Source of the DNA: Mesorhabditis belari
Taxonomy: Eukaryota > Nematoda > Chromadorea > Rhabditida > Rhabditidae
Direction of reading: 5' to 3'
DNA: 64,000 bases
NCBI GenBank assembly: GCA_958450365.1
Contig: CAUEEP010000758.1
Span: 2,006,565-2,070,564, forward strand
The notes below the pieces were generated by a model. The model was not told where the DNA came from, did no database searches, and saw only the letters and a list, made by a program, of their open reading frames with translations. This document shows, in pieces, positions 1-11,400 of this stretch (positions are counted from its first letter, which is position 1; every line of letters starts with the position of its first letter). Both the position numbers and the translations under genes were made by a program.

Positions 1-199
1 GGGTTATAGCAATTTTATGCTGTTATTTGTTGCTCCGGGCGTGGCTCGGCGCGTCCGGAGCAACTAGCCTCCTCTCCGGTGCTCAGTCTTATGGATCCCT
101 GGCCAATGGTGATCCCTGGCCTCTTCATCCGGCCAAAGTCCACGTCGACGGTCGAAAGAGATGCTTTCCAGCGTCTTCTTCAAACACTATCGTCTGGAT

Positions 200-264
200 G
201 TATCCATGCACATAACAAATAGCAATGGTGATAGGCTGTCACCCTGTAGTATCCCAGCGCTCCA
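200..264 (-). pseudogene. Non-LTR reverse transcriptase fragment
   Basis: Read on the minus strand this short stretch gives W-S-A followed by GILQGDSLSPLLFVMCMDT, then a stop two codons later. The [FI]xQGDSLSPLLF signature is the conserved RT motif just upstream of the YxDD box in LINE-type (non-LTR) reverse transcriptases. No YxDD box or further RT sequence follows in any frame, so this is a decayed scrap of a retrotransposon. The rest may lie beyond the left edge of the window or be lost. Confidence 0.6.
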
Positions 265-479
265 AGAACAATAATAAAAGTTTATATAACAATAAAAATG
301 TATAAAAACCCAACAAAAAGAAATTCAAAGCAATTAAAGCGAATGGAAATTAAGGCAGAACTTATACTCGAGACTTGAGGGTAATTTTACAATATTACTT
401 TGTACTATAAATGTTGGATTTGTAGTGATGTAAATAATTGATATTTGTGTACCATTGTTGGTGTCAGAAGGAAATTAAA

Positions 480-617
480 ATGAGTATGAAGATTAAAAAC
501 CTAAATTTCCCTGCTTTCCAGGCAATCCGACTCATCAACTCTTTGTTGGTCGTTAACCGAGCTTTCCCGGGAGGGACAATTGAATGGATCGTTGAAAGCA
601 AGGCTGAGATTGAGTGA
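480..617 (+). CDS. Possible short ORF or terminal exon, unknown
   Basis: An ATG opens 45 codons ending in TGA. A good splice acceptor (TTTCCAG) lies inside it in the same frame at about 531, so the real feature could instead be a last exon of 28 codons. The second half (Ala-Ile-Arg-Leu-Ile-Asn ... Pro-Gly-Gly-Thr-Ile-Glu-Trp-Ile-Val-Glu) has balanced composition and locally higher GC than its surroundings, which suggests coding DNA. I do not recognise it. No partner exon was found upstream within the window. Confidence 0.25.
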   Translation: MSMKIKNLNFPAFQAIRLINSLLVVNRAFPGGTIEWIVESKAEIE

Positions 618-1397
618 AGGAGTTGGACCGAGTGCCCCATCACATACACATGTCAATTTTCAGGTAAAGGAACAAAGAAAACGGGGTTTGCTCAAGGCTC
701 AAGGCTCAAGGCTAACTCAAAATCAAGGCTAACTTTTAATCGCTTAGGATTACCAGAGAGGATTGTGATAGCTTTCATTTTAGACGAAAGTTTTAATCTT
801 CATTCTAGAACAATTAGGAATAGAAATGCGTCAGCTTTGTTTAAGCACAAAAGCACAAAGGATTTCCCTACTTTACTTTAACACATTCATAACGAAACGG
901 CTCACCAGTGAGCTGTATTAATGACAATTATTTTTCGTGTAGTTTTTAAGGGTTTTTTTGTTTATTTCGCAGAAAGTTTTCGATAACTTTCTACTAGCTT
1001 TCAAGAGAAAATTCAGAGCTATCGAATGAGTTTTTTAGCTTAGTTTATCTTTGAATTTACACCAAATTATCAGTAAAACAGTAACGACTACGCGGCTGTA
1101 CACTCAAAAGTGTCGAATGTGTTAATACATGAGTTTTAAGATACTGTAAAGACAAAGTGAAACTCTGACCGCTTACAGTACTACTCAAGAAGAAAAGCTT
1201 TATTTATTTAAATACCTAAATGGAAAGATTGAAAGCTGATGCTTATTCCAGCATATTGTAATATGACAAGTGACTAAAACTTTGCGGTATTCTTGTTCAT
1301 AGCCTAATAAAGATGGCTTTAGCTAAGAAAGCTCTACATTTAATGAGTCCTAGATTTTTCGATCATCGAAAACCTTTCGAATTCTCGTCAAAAACTA

Positions 1398-1524
1398 TTG
1401 TTGACTTCTTGATTCACTTAACTTTCTTCAGTTGATTCCCTCTACGATAAAGAAAGCATACTTAGCGTCTTTTCTTCAATATTTCCCCATAAGTTGTTGT
1501 TTTTAAAGCCTAGCGAATCAAGAT
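1398..1524 (+). repeat. Dispersed repeat, copy 1
   Basis: About 130 bp starting at TATTGTTGACTTCTTGATTC and running through GATAAAGAAAGCATACTTAG to TAAGTTGTTGTTTTTAA. It recurs at about 85-90% identity and in the same orientation at 10597-10738, inside intron 3 of the MBLAC1-type gene. There is no coding capacity, so it is probably a decayed transposable element. Confidence 0.65.
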
Positions 1525-1954
1525 TGAATTGACGAATGTTTACATAGAATAGAATACATAGAATACACGAACAAAGAACATCGAATTTTTAGTGTTCCGA
1601 AGCGTCATTATCCGGTGCAAGTATCCAATTGGATGTCTCGGATACATTCCATCTTTCGATGATTCGCCGAAAACTCTTTGCCGGCAAATATTTCTGCGAA
1701 CCAGAGATAAGAAAGTGAAATTTTTTTCATTGAAATCTTATATTTCTAAAAGTGAATCCATTTCCAAGTTCCAAATCCAAGTCCAAATCCAAATCGAAAT
1801 GCACGAACTTCCATCAAATCTAACGAGTATTTCTTCATTGACCCCAATAAATAAACCTGTGCTAAAAACTAAAAAAAAAACCCCGATGCTTACTGGTGTT
1901 TTTTTGTGATTCTTTTTCCAATTTTCAATTAATTTATTTGGTGCTCTATTTATT

Positions 1955-2036
1955 TTTGATTGATTTTGATTGATTTTGATTGATTTTGATTGATTTTGAT
2001 TGATTTTGATTGATTTTGATTGATTTTGATTGATTA
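1955..2036 (+). repeat. 10-bp tandem repeat (TTTTGATTGA)n
   Basis: About eight perfect or near-perfect copies of a 10-bp unit TGATTTTGAT in direct tandem. Confidence 0.9.
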
Positions 2037-3044
2037 CCCTATCATTTGACCCAAAGATTGCTCAGAAATCCTTCCATTTCCCCCCCTTACCAAGAGAATT
2101 TGTTTTTTGTGAAACGGTGTGATATTTATTTAAAAGAATATTTTCCTTTTCCAAGATTACGATAAAATATTTGACAAAAGAGTTTTTACAAAAGGCTATA
2201 AAGTTCTAAACTTGAGAGTAAAATGTACCAGAGTAAAATGTAATTTCTCAAGGATCTACCGCGTACCTGCGCGTTTCTAAAGCAAAAAAAAAGTAGCCAG
2301 AAAGGTGTCTCAAAGAAACGCCAGCCTTTCTAACACTCTCAATCTTTTTGAAAATTAGCATCAAATGCGCTAGAAGACATGCGTTTGTCTGCACAAAGAA
2401 CAGCTTTAATTTGGTCATTCTTCTAGTTATAACAGTTACGTTTGAGTGAATAAATCAATTCAAAAACTGTATTAGATTACGATGACGGATTACAGATTTA
2501 ATTGAGAATCGGTTAGATTTTATTAATTGAATTCCTTGAGAAATTTCTCAGGCATCTACCATTTAGCATCAAACCTATAAATGCTTTTCAAACGCCAAAT
2601 AAGATGATTTTTTAAAGTGATAGTTAGATAGTGATAGTTTAAAGTTCGATAGTCAAAGTTTAAGGTGTTAGAAGGAATTGGTGGCTCTGATGATGGTCAA
2701 GACACACTTTTATCATTGGCCCGGGTTCTAGACTTCATTAGACCTAGCAAATACTAAGTTTCACCGCAAAACTTTCGCAATCCTGTTCTTTCAAATTTCT
2801 TTCTTAAGTTCTTTCAAATTTTCCCTAGCTGTTTGTTTTTTTTAGAAACTAGATTTAATTCCGCATTTGCTCATATAAAAATGATTTTGATTGAATCAAT
2901 AACCAAAATAATCCTAAAAATTGTTCACACACTATCCAGTTTTTTCCGATCGACTAAAGTTTGACATTTCTAAAATTGTGTAGAGTTTACCGCCTCATCA
3001 GTTTCATCAGTTTCTAGTTCCAAGTGTTTCAACCTTTCAAACTA

Positions 3045-3112
3045 CATTCTATCTATCGCCTTTTCGATCTTTCCAAATTTTATGGGTCAAAGTTTGAGCT
3101 GGCGGCGAGGAG
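3045..3112 (+). repeat. Direct repeat, copy 1 of 2
   Basis: A block of about 68 bp containing GGGTCAAAGTTTGAGCTGGC and GGCGAGGAG recurs at 3640-3708 with few mismatches. The second copy abuts the foldback element at 3765, so the repeat may be part of a larger composite element. Confidence 0.65.
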
Positions 3113-3764
3113 AGCAAGGAATTTGCATCTCGACAAACAAAAAGGTGTGAGTTCCCGGTTGGAAAGTGATGAGAAAGAAAGCGATGGAATGCCGATGAGT
3201 ACGTGACAAGAACAAAAAGGAGTTGGGAGGAAAGAGAAGGCGAACTGAAGAAGGACTGGCCTGTTGGTCAACGAGGTCCCGTTTCATTTCGCCTTTACAG
3301 CACGATCCTCTTGTCTTTTGGACATTGCTTATCTTGGCGACAGGGTTGGGGCTCTTGTTTTCCTTTATCACTTTCGGGAGTGGTGCGAAAGGGTGTCCTA
3401 AGCATGTATGCTTACACCCAGCCGTCTCTCTTCACATCCAAACTTCAAAGAAGCAATATTTTGGGTAAACCTGAATTTAAAAGAGAGAATCCTCGAACCG
3501 AACTGTTGTCTTTCTTTGAAAAAATTGACTCTTAATCACTCATCTCTTTAAAGGAGTGATTAAAAGAAAAAAAAACTGACACCGAATTAGGAAAGATTCT
3601 TATTAAAACCAAATTGTCGACAGGTGGATGTAGTAATAAAAATTTCTATCTATCGCGTTTCCGATCTTTCCAAGTTTGATGGGTCAAAGTTTGAGCTGGC
3701 GGCGAGGAGTAATAAAAATTTGGATGAATTTTGTAATTTAGAAATGGATAAAGTAAATCGATTT

Positions 3765-4343
3765 ATTGGGTTGTCCAGTTATGAATGCGCGTTTTTACTA
3801 TTTTGTAAATTTCTCAAGATATCGAACAGATGCATATGAGTGTTATATATCATTCGAAAGCTGAAGATCTCCTCTACATTTTGGAATAAAAAGTTTTTGA
3901 ATTCATTCAACTTTTTGGGAAATTGACTGCTCAAAGGGAGAGGTTGCTTTCGAAAAAAAAACCCTTTCAGCTTAGCTATTCCTCAAGTTTGATGGTGTAA
4001 AATAACCGCCCAGAAAAGAAAAGAAAAGTAAAGATGCTCTGAAATTGTTATATTCTAAAAAAAGGTTGTATTGCTATATCTATTAGCCAAATATCAAACG
4101 GTTAACTCAATTTGAGCGGAGCCAAAACTTGATCCAAAGACACCCTTCCATTTTTTGGCCACCTCTTCTTCTGTGCAGTCAATTTGCCCAAAAGCTGGAC
4201 AAATTCAAAAGCTTTTTATATTAAAATGTAGAGGAGATCTTCAGCTTTCGAATAATACTCATATATATCTTTTTCTTGATTTCGGTATCTTGAGAAATTT
4301 ACAAAATAGTAAAAAACGCGCATTCATAACTGGACAACCCAAT
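3765..4343. mobile_element. Foldback/MITE-like element, about 580 bp
   Basis: The left end (ATTGGGTTGTCCAGTTATG) is repeated in inverted orientation at the right end (CATAACTGGACAACCCAAT). The imperfect inverted repeat extends inward for more than 100 bp (CTGAAGATCTCCTCTAC on the left, GTAGAGGAGATCTTCAG on the right). No transposase frame is present. A second copy starts at 63537 and runs off the end of the window, and over about 460 bp it is clearly the same element. It is a non-autonomous inverted-repeat transposon. Confidence 0.8.
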
Positions 4344-5793
4344 ATCAAGACAAAATCAGCTTTTCAAGCTTGACTTTTTCGGGCGGTTCTCGTTTGGAGG
4401 AATCTGGGATTTGTAAGAAAAATAGAGCAAAGTTTCGGGAGAGAATTGACCCTCGCGAATTCGGCTATAGTGGGCTCCGAACCACAATGCCTACTCAGCC
4501 ATTCACTGCTTGATTCCACTCGTTGATTCGAAATAAGAACAGGTATCTATTGGGAGCGTGTGCCAGATGAAGCGCGATTGCGTGCGCGCACAAAGAACAC
4601 CTCGTCATTTACACAGCGATTTTTACTTTGATGATATAAAAAGAAGATATTTGGCTATAAATTTGTACCCGCGGGTTTTCGAGGTCGGGCAATCGATTGC
4701 CGGTGTTCATTTTATTGAGTCTGCCAATTGGAATGATCAAAATTCATAAAGAGCAAAGAGTAGAAAGTACCATAGATAAGCAATGCTTTATCATCTTGGG
4801 AAATGAAACTTGAAAGGTTCACTATCCATTGGCACACACAATTAGATTGTGTTTCTCTCAGCGATCGTTTCAGATCAGGTGAAAGCCCGTTTCATGGCGC
4901 TAATGAATGTAGTGTTTTGTTTTTCAGATCCCCTTTGATTTGTCTAGACGTTCGAAGTCGACTCTTCCTGTTTCACACTCCACTTTACCCAAAAAAAACT
5001 GAAACCATTTTCCATTTTCATTCTCTTTTCAAAAGCACCTCTTCCAATAATAGAAAAGAATCAAAAAAAAAGAGAAAAAGATGGGGAAAAGCCTTTCCTG
5101 ATTTGCAACACAAGCCCCGAACGGTCTGGAGATGAAAAAAAGAGGGACGGGATGGCGTGGGAACTGTGGGGGAGACCTGGAGTCGTTCAGAACTAGCAAC
5201 AAAGGCCTGGAGAAGGGTTTTGTTAGAAGAGACATTGTTCACACCTTGCTCAACACCATGTTCACACACGAGAGAGAAACACAAATACCCCCACTCCCAC
5301 ACTCCTGGAAAGAAAAAAGTGTATTGGAAAAAAGTGTTGCGAACGGGTTTCCCATTCAATAGTCTCCCTTGGTTTTTTGACCCCGAATGGTCTCCGAGAG
5401 AGTTCAACGAATTTTTTTTTGATAAAGGTTTTCGATTGCACACGACTTAGACTAGAGACTTTTTGAGTCGATGGGAAGTAGGTCAGAATGCTTTTAGAGG
5501 GCTTGAAAGGATGGAAAAGTAGAATTCGAACTTTATTTGTCGATCTGATTTTCAATATAGGATTACAAGGGAAAAACGAGATTTGGCCATTTCAACGGCT
5601 ACTTTTTCAGGATTTCTCGGCTACAAGAAGGTAGAATTCTTAAACTAGGCAAAACTCAACGTGAGGTTTTGTCTGGATATCTGATGCACTTTATAGAATC
5701 GGATATGAGGAATCCGAATCTGAAATTAAAATCTGCCAAATGAATTGATGAAAGTTCAATCAAAAAGTTAGCGTAGCTTAGGCCTCAGACAAT
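4344..5793. other. Intergenic, GC-richer patches without clear genes
   Basis: Contains a dispersed-repeat copy (4555-4750) and a patch near 5020-5440 that is open in several frames on both strands. None of these frames has a start, splice sites and composition that agree, so no gene is called. Confidence 0.4.
4555..4750 (+). repeat. Dispersed repeat family, copy 1
   Basis: Shares the core 'GCGATTGCGTGCGCGCACAA', then AAGAACA, a GATATAAAAAGA stretch, TAAATTTGTACC, and TTCATTTTATTGAGTCT. The same series, diverged, is found at about 17815-18030 in intron 10 of the MBLAC1-type gene. A shorter version is at 46625-46700. No protein is encoded consistently across the copies. Confidence 0.55.
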
Positions 5794-6014
5794 GGACAAT
5801 TCCACTGGACAAAAATGGACAATTCTACCGGACAAAAATGGACAATTCTAATAGACAAAAATGTACAATTCTACTGAACAAAAATGTACAATTCTACTGG
5901 ACAAAAATGGACAATTCTACTAAACAAAAATGGACAATTCTATTGAACAAAAATGTACAATTCTATTGAACAAAAATGGACAATTCTACTGAACAAAAAT
6001 GGACAATTCTACTG
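5794..6014 (+). repeat. 23-bp tandem repeat, about 9.6 copies
   Basis: The unit is GGACAATTCTACTGGACAAA plus AAT. Copies differ by one to four bases, so this is a minisatellite with moderate divergence. Confidence 0.9.
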
Positions 6015-6626
6015 TAAAGCAATTGTGGTTGCTTGCTTCAATTAAGCTTACGGTAATTGGAGCACGAAGGTACATTTTAGAAAAGCATCTTTGCTCTTCA
6101 TCTTCAATATTTAACCTTCAATAAAATATTTAACAAGACTTCAAGACTTCAAGTACAATAATTCTACAGTTTACAGTAAGACATTAGATAAAGATCATAA
6201 TCTTAGCTAGACGATGTAACCTTTCGGAGTGTAACTTTTCTTTACTTTTCACTTTTCCCTTCATGTACCCGATGAAATTGTACTACTATTTTCGGGGGGA
6301 AAATCTCAAGAGTATCAAGTAGTGTGTTTGTCTATTTGTTGAAGATATCAAGAGCCTCATTAGGATTGAAAGCGGAAGTTGAGTGAAGATATTGAGATAT
6401 CTCAACTCGTCGACTTTTCACACCACATCGTGGATCGTTTTCACCTTTTCGATGAATGAGGGATTCTCGAGATTGTGCAAATTGCGAGTCTCGACTTTTC
6501 ACTTCTTTTTCCACCTTTTTCCACCTTTTTTCACCGCGATTGAGTGCCCCCAGGGACTATTCATTGGATAATTCTGATTTCAGCTCGATTAAGCTGTACA
6601 GATCTACAAATAATATAAAGTTATTA

Positions 6627-6880
6627 GCTTAAAACAAGTAACGAATTGCTAGTAACGAATTGCTGGGTTACTGTAGCTAAACAAAGTAGCTTGCCTAAAA
6701 TCACCTTTAGTTATCGTAAACTAAAAACCGGAGCTACTGTAGGGGCTTTGCGAGGTGACACAATTAGTATTAGCTTAAACGAACGAATTGCTGGGTTACT
6801 GTAGCTAAACAAAGTAACCTGCTTGCCTAAGATTCACCTTTAGTTATCGTAAACTTTAAAAATCAGAGAACTACTGTAAC
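6627..6880 (+). repeat. Duplicated block of about 115 bp
   Basis: Two direct copies (about 6627-6742 and 6771-6880) share AACGAATTGCTGGGTTACTG, TAGCTAAACAAAGTA and CACCTTTAGTTATCGTAAAC. There is no coding potential. Confidence 0.6.
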
Positions 6881-6899
6881 TAGAGGACTTCTTTTCTAA

Positions 6900-8299
6900 G
6901 ATGCACCTTTAGTAAGCCTGTAAGCCTATAAGCCTGTAAGCCTTTATCTTTTCATTTTTGTCTAAAAACCCTATCTTTTAGCTTTCTCAAAAGCAAAACT
7001 TGAGCACAAGAAAGCGAAAAATTTAACACCAAAGAACAAAAGCGGTGAAGACAATCAGATGATCGTTTCCTTTTTCTTTTCCGTTTCCGTTTCTTGTTTA
7101 TAGGTCTGTTGTGTATATTTGTCTTCTAATCCAATGCATAACCATTTCTCTTCATTTCTAAACAAAGACAACGACTTATGATTGGAAAAGGAGATCAGAC
7201 AGACACCCTTCTTCGAGGAAAAGAAAGAAAACGAAAGCTTTTCCACTCACAAAGCTTCACACGAAGAAGTGTTAATTCACATTTCACACTTCGCAAAGAA
7301 TATTGCAACTGGAAAAGTTGTATAGAAGATTTGTTGATCGTTGGGGAAACGTTGGGGAAATGGGGAAACGTTTGTGGGGTTTTTGTGGGGAAAATAGATT
7401 TCAATTTTGGGTGATGATCATAAAAAAAACAAAAGCGTTTCGTTCCCATTTCCCCAATGATATAAAAACTGTGTTTATCAAGTGAGATATTGTTTCTACT
7501 TGAAAATACTATCGTTTTGTTAAATTGGAAAAGGTATCGCTTGGAAAAGCTGCCGTATCCTGGCTGCAGTGATGGTAGAAAACTGTTTAATCAATGAAAT
7601 CAAGTTGAACAGATCCATAATTTAAGTTTAAGCCAGAAGTTAAGTCGCTCAGGAGTCAGGGGAATCGAATGCCGAATCGCTCAGGAGCCAGGGGATCGAA
7701 TACCGAATCGCTCAGGAATCAGGGGAATCGAATGCCTTGTGGAATCTAATGCCTTGTGGTGTAATGGTTGCCTGGTAAGCAAAAGGTCGCGGGTTCGAAT
7801 CCCAGCAAGGCACAAATTTTTGATCTGCCCTAGTTCCGACTCAGAAAATGAAAATAAAGTTTAAAAGAATCAGTTACCGTACTTTTCAGAGCAAAAGAAG
7901 TTCTATTTTTTGGTTCAGAATGCTTGCTCTTGGCCTCTAATTGGTATTAAGTATCGAAAAATTTGATATTTCGGTATTAAGAATATGATAAACCTAAACG
8001 TTTCTTTATTTTCTAAAAGGTACCTACAAAAAGCTACCGTATCCTAAGTTACAATTGCTCTTTATAGAAGATATCGATCCCGATCATAGCCACAGTTTGA
8101 TCCATTCACCGGGTTCAGAGGCTCTCTCTCTCTCTTGCGGGATGTCCTTTTGATCTCTCCAAAAAGGGATCGGGTGAGTACTTGAGTCCTTTCCTTTCTC
8201 GGTCCCTTCAGTCTTGCCTCTTCTCTTGATTCCCCTGGGCGGTGCTGTGTCCCAGTCCTCCCCTCCCCTCCAAGAGTCCCTCGAAGAGTCTTGCTTCAG
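6900..8299. other. Upstream intergenic region of the MBLAC1-type gene
   Basis: Apart from the tRNA-like sequence at 7751, I find no supported gene. Short open frames at 7055-7485 overlap on both strands and are AT-rich. A CT-rich stretch from about 8130 to 8340 leads into the first exon and is a plausible promoter or outron. Confidence 0.4.
7751..7813 (+). pseudogene. Degenerate tRNA-like sequence
   Basis: A box A-like TGGTGTAATGG and a good box B (GGGTTCGAATCCC) lie between ends that pair as a 7-bp acceptor stem (GCCTTGT with GCAAGGC). The whole is only about 63 nt. The 3' half of the D arm and a normal anticodon arm are missing, and the T stem pairs poorly. It is a truncated tRNA relic or tRNA-derived element, not a working tRNA gene. 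Confidence 0.5.
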
Positions 8300-8396
8300 T
8301 CCTTCCCTCCTTCTTCACATCCAAACTCATCCCTCTCTTTTCCTTTCTCATTCCCATTCCAGCTTTCATTCATTTTACAGTATTCGAACGCTCGAT
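8300..8396 (+). promoter_or_regulatory. Probable outron/SL acceptor region, also duplicated
   Basis: Pyrimidine-rich sequence immediately 5' of the MBLAC1-type first exon. A TTTTACAG at 8372-8379 is a good trans-splice acceptor 60 bases before the ATG at 8440. The block (TTCTTCACATCCAAACTCAT ... CATTTTACAGTATTCGAA) is present again, inverted, at 11672-11768. Confidence 0.5.
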
Positions 8397-8439
8397 TTGA
8401 ACGCCACTCATTTCCCCTCGAGCGACTTCCCCAACGACG

Positions 8440-11400
8440 ATGCACTCGAAAAATCTGTGGCTCGTCTTTTGCTTGGTACTTCCAGGTAAAAATTTGTGAG
8501 AAAATCCTGAGTTTGAGAATGGAAATTATCAGAAAATTCTATTAATTAAAGTACACTTTTAAAAACTGAATAGCGATAAAGAGGTTTTTAATGAGATTGA
8601 GTTAAAAACAAAAGTACAAACAAAACTTCTTTCAAGTTGAGCCTCATTTTTTTGATTTATACTTTCGAAAGCTCAATTTCAAGCCAATTCAGCAACTCTA
8701 GGTTTGGTTAAAACGGCTGCTACTCAGCTACTACCATAACTGAAAATTTCTTCTAATGTTTGGAGAACCATAGATACGAGCTGTTGTCTTGAGATTTGAT
8801 ACGATAAATCTCAAAGTTTTACAATCCTAGATTAGTAAACGAATACTTATTCAGAATAGCTATGTTGATAACATGAAATTCCAGGTATTGCATAGAATAA
8901 AAAGGTTTTAAACAAAATAATCTTATGAGTATTCCAAACCTCAAAAGTTTGATAAAGCGCTTGATTTTACTTCGTACTCTTGGTACTCTTGGTACTCTTT
9001 GTACTCTTTGTACTCTTGGTACTCTTGGTACCCTTTGTACTCTTTGTACTCTTGGTACTACTGATTTCTAGCTGAGATTTGATATCACGGTGAAATTGAA
9101 TTGAAAAACTTTATTTGATTACTATTGGATCTTGTTGAGAATTTCTATTTGAGAATTACACCTCCCCCATCTGACCTATTCCATTCAAATCAAAACTATT
9201 CCATAAAAAATCGGGATGTCAAGCCTTGTTCTCGATGAGTTCTCGATCCTTGTACTGAATGATGTCCAAATCTGGGTCGCTTTCCTCAGATTTCATTTCC
9301 TTTTTCTTTTTTTGCAGCCGGTCCCTTTTTAAACTCTCTTTCACCATTGAGAGATCTAGTAAAGAAAAGGAATTGAAAAGAAAAGAAAAGACAACAAATG
9401 TTTGATCTATCTTCTTCTTCTATCTATCTATCTATCTTCTTCAAAACATTCCCTTTTGTCTCTGTGCAAGCTTTGTTCAGATTTTTGCTTCAATTTGTAA
9501 AAAGAAGTTTCATTTTGGGGTTGATATAGCTAGAGTTTTAAAGTAGAAAGGAATTGAAAAGAAAAGACAACAAATGTTTGATCTATCTTCTTCAAAACAT
9601 TTTTGTTGTGAACGATATTCAAAAAAATGACGACTGAAAAGCAGTGAGCTTGTTTTTTCAACTAGTCTTGCCTAATAATTGAATTTTAATTGCAAATATT
9701 AGGTTTATTTTTAAAAAAATCTTATTCCTCATTGGTTGAGGTTAAGTGATTTTTTAAGACTTATTTAAAAGACTTATTTAAAAGACCTATTTAAAAGACT
9801 TATTTAAAAGACTTATTTAAAAGACTTATTTAAAAGACTTACCCAAAAGACTTATCCAAAAGAATTCCTTGATTAGCATTTAAAAGCAAATTTTTCTAGT
9901 ACTTGGTAGCCCGGCAACGACCGAACAATTGCGACAATGGATCGTCGCTAATCGAAAAAGTCTCCCGGAAGGAGTCGGAGAGGGAGATCTCGCACAAACC
10001 ATTTTGAGGTAAATGGATAAAAAGATAAACTAAAAAAAGAGATAGACCGCTTGATAAACAGCTTGATAAACAGCTTGATAAACCGCTTGATAAACCGCTT
10101 GATAAACCACAATGATCAAGCAAATTCGAACTCTTTTTACTTGTTAACAGTTAACAGTTAACTTTCTTTTCTTTCAACAAAAATTGATTTGAAAACCTAA
10201 CAGAGAGATGACCACTCATAAACTTATTATTTGGACGTTTGAATGCTTAATGCTTAAAGCTCAAGTTGTAGTACTTTGAAGGTTTGCTTGGTCATCTCTC
10301 TGTTAGGTTTTCAAATCAATTTTTTTTCAAATCAATCAATCAAACTTGAGCTTTAAGCATTAAGCATTCAAACGTTCAAATAATAAGTTTATTATTCAGA
10401 ATTATCAAGAAATATTTAGGCTTTTTGGTTTTGGCACCGACTCGACGCTGCCGACAACGACGACTACACAAAAAGCGGTGACAACAACGCCTAAAGTGAC
10501 CACAACTCAGGCGCCTGTTGACAATAGAGATGGTTTGTTTTTGAGAGCTATTTCGATTTTTTTTTCTTTATTGGTAATGTTGGTATAGGAATAGGAAGGA
10601 TATTGTTGACTTCTTGATTCACATGACTTTCTTCAGTTAATTCCTTTTACGATAAAGAAAGCATACTTAGCGTTGTTCTTTTCTTCAGTATTTTCCCATA
10701 AGTTGTTGTTTTTAAGGCTTAGTAAATGAAGTTTGAAGTGGTTTATTTGATTTCAAACTGTTTTTTTTTTAAATCTTTGCTTTCTGATTTAGAACCAGAG
10801 ACAGAATCGAAGAATCAAAGCATTTTCCCAGAGCCAAGATTTCCCAATGTTTTTCTGTGTTTTGAACACTGAAATTCTGAAGAGAAAAAAAGGAAAACAA
10901 AGGGATTCTCAAGGGAAATGACGGGCGGTTAAGAGGCCGTGAAAGGAAAATGAAAAGAAAGGGGATCATCGGATTGAAGGAGGCGCTGAACACCCCTGTG
11001 AACCCCTTCACCCATCTTTTTTTTCTTAAAAAAAAAAGAAAGATTCTCGTCGTGCATCTTCCCGGCTCTTTTGCACGGCTCTCTTTTTTGTTTTTTCTTC
11101 AGATGGATTTGGTGTGAGGAAAGAAAGAAAAGCCCGTGAAAAAGCAACTAAACAAATAGCCCGATTTCCCATCTTTACGGTCAATTGAGCACCTCATTTC
11201 TTCATCTAGAAGCAGACTAATGAAATATGAAATACTCAATTTTGCCAACACTGTTTCAAAAGCTGAGTTCTTCTAAAAAGATTTCTTCTAAAAGATAAAA
11301 TTTCTTCTAAAAAGTGTTTCAAAATTCGGATTTTCCGTTGTTCCATAAAAATTTTATATTCGAATAATTTCTTAGAATTTCACGGGAACTTTTTTTGCAC

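Larger units (their letters stand above)
265..3020. other. AT-rich stretch with no convincing gene
   Basis: I see no gene I can support here apart from one doubtful exon-like ORF at 480-617. The stretch contains a dispersed repeat (about 1398-1524), a 10-bp tandem repeat (1955-2036) and AT-rich filler. A 105-residue open frame at 1592-1909 has a low-complexity composition and no splice context, and I did not accept it. Confidence 0.5.

Noticed and set aside
3223..3468. Frame with a hydrophobic segment (PLVFWTLLILATGLGLLFSF)
   Set aside because: It looks like a TM exon with an acceptor at about 3300, but has no ATG and no partner exon on either side. Kept only as a curiosity.
5787..6014. Possible CRISPR-like array
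   Set aside because: The units are contiguous 23-mers without unique spacers, so this is an ordinary minisatellite in a eukaryotic genome.
6332..6514. 60-codon minus-strand frame ending FNPNEALDIFNK
   Set aside because: The composition is acceptable but there is no acceptor, start or partner exon. Too little to call.
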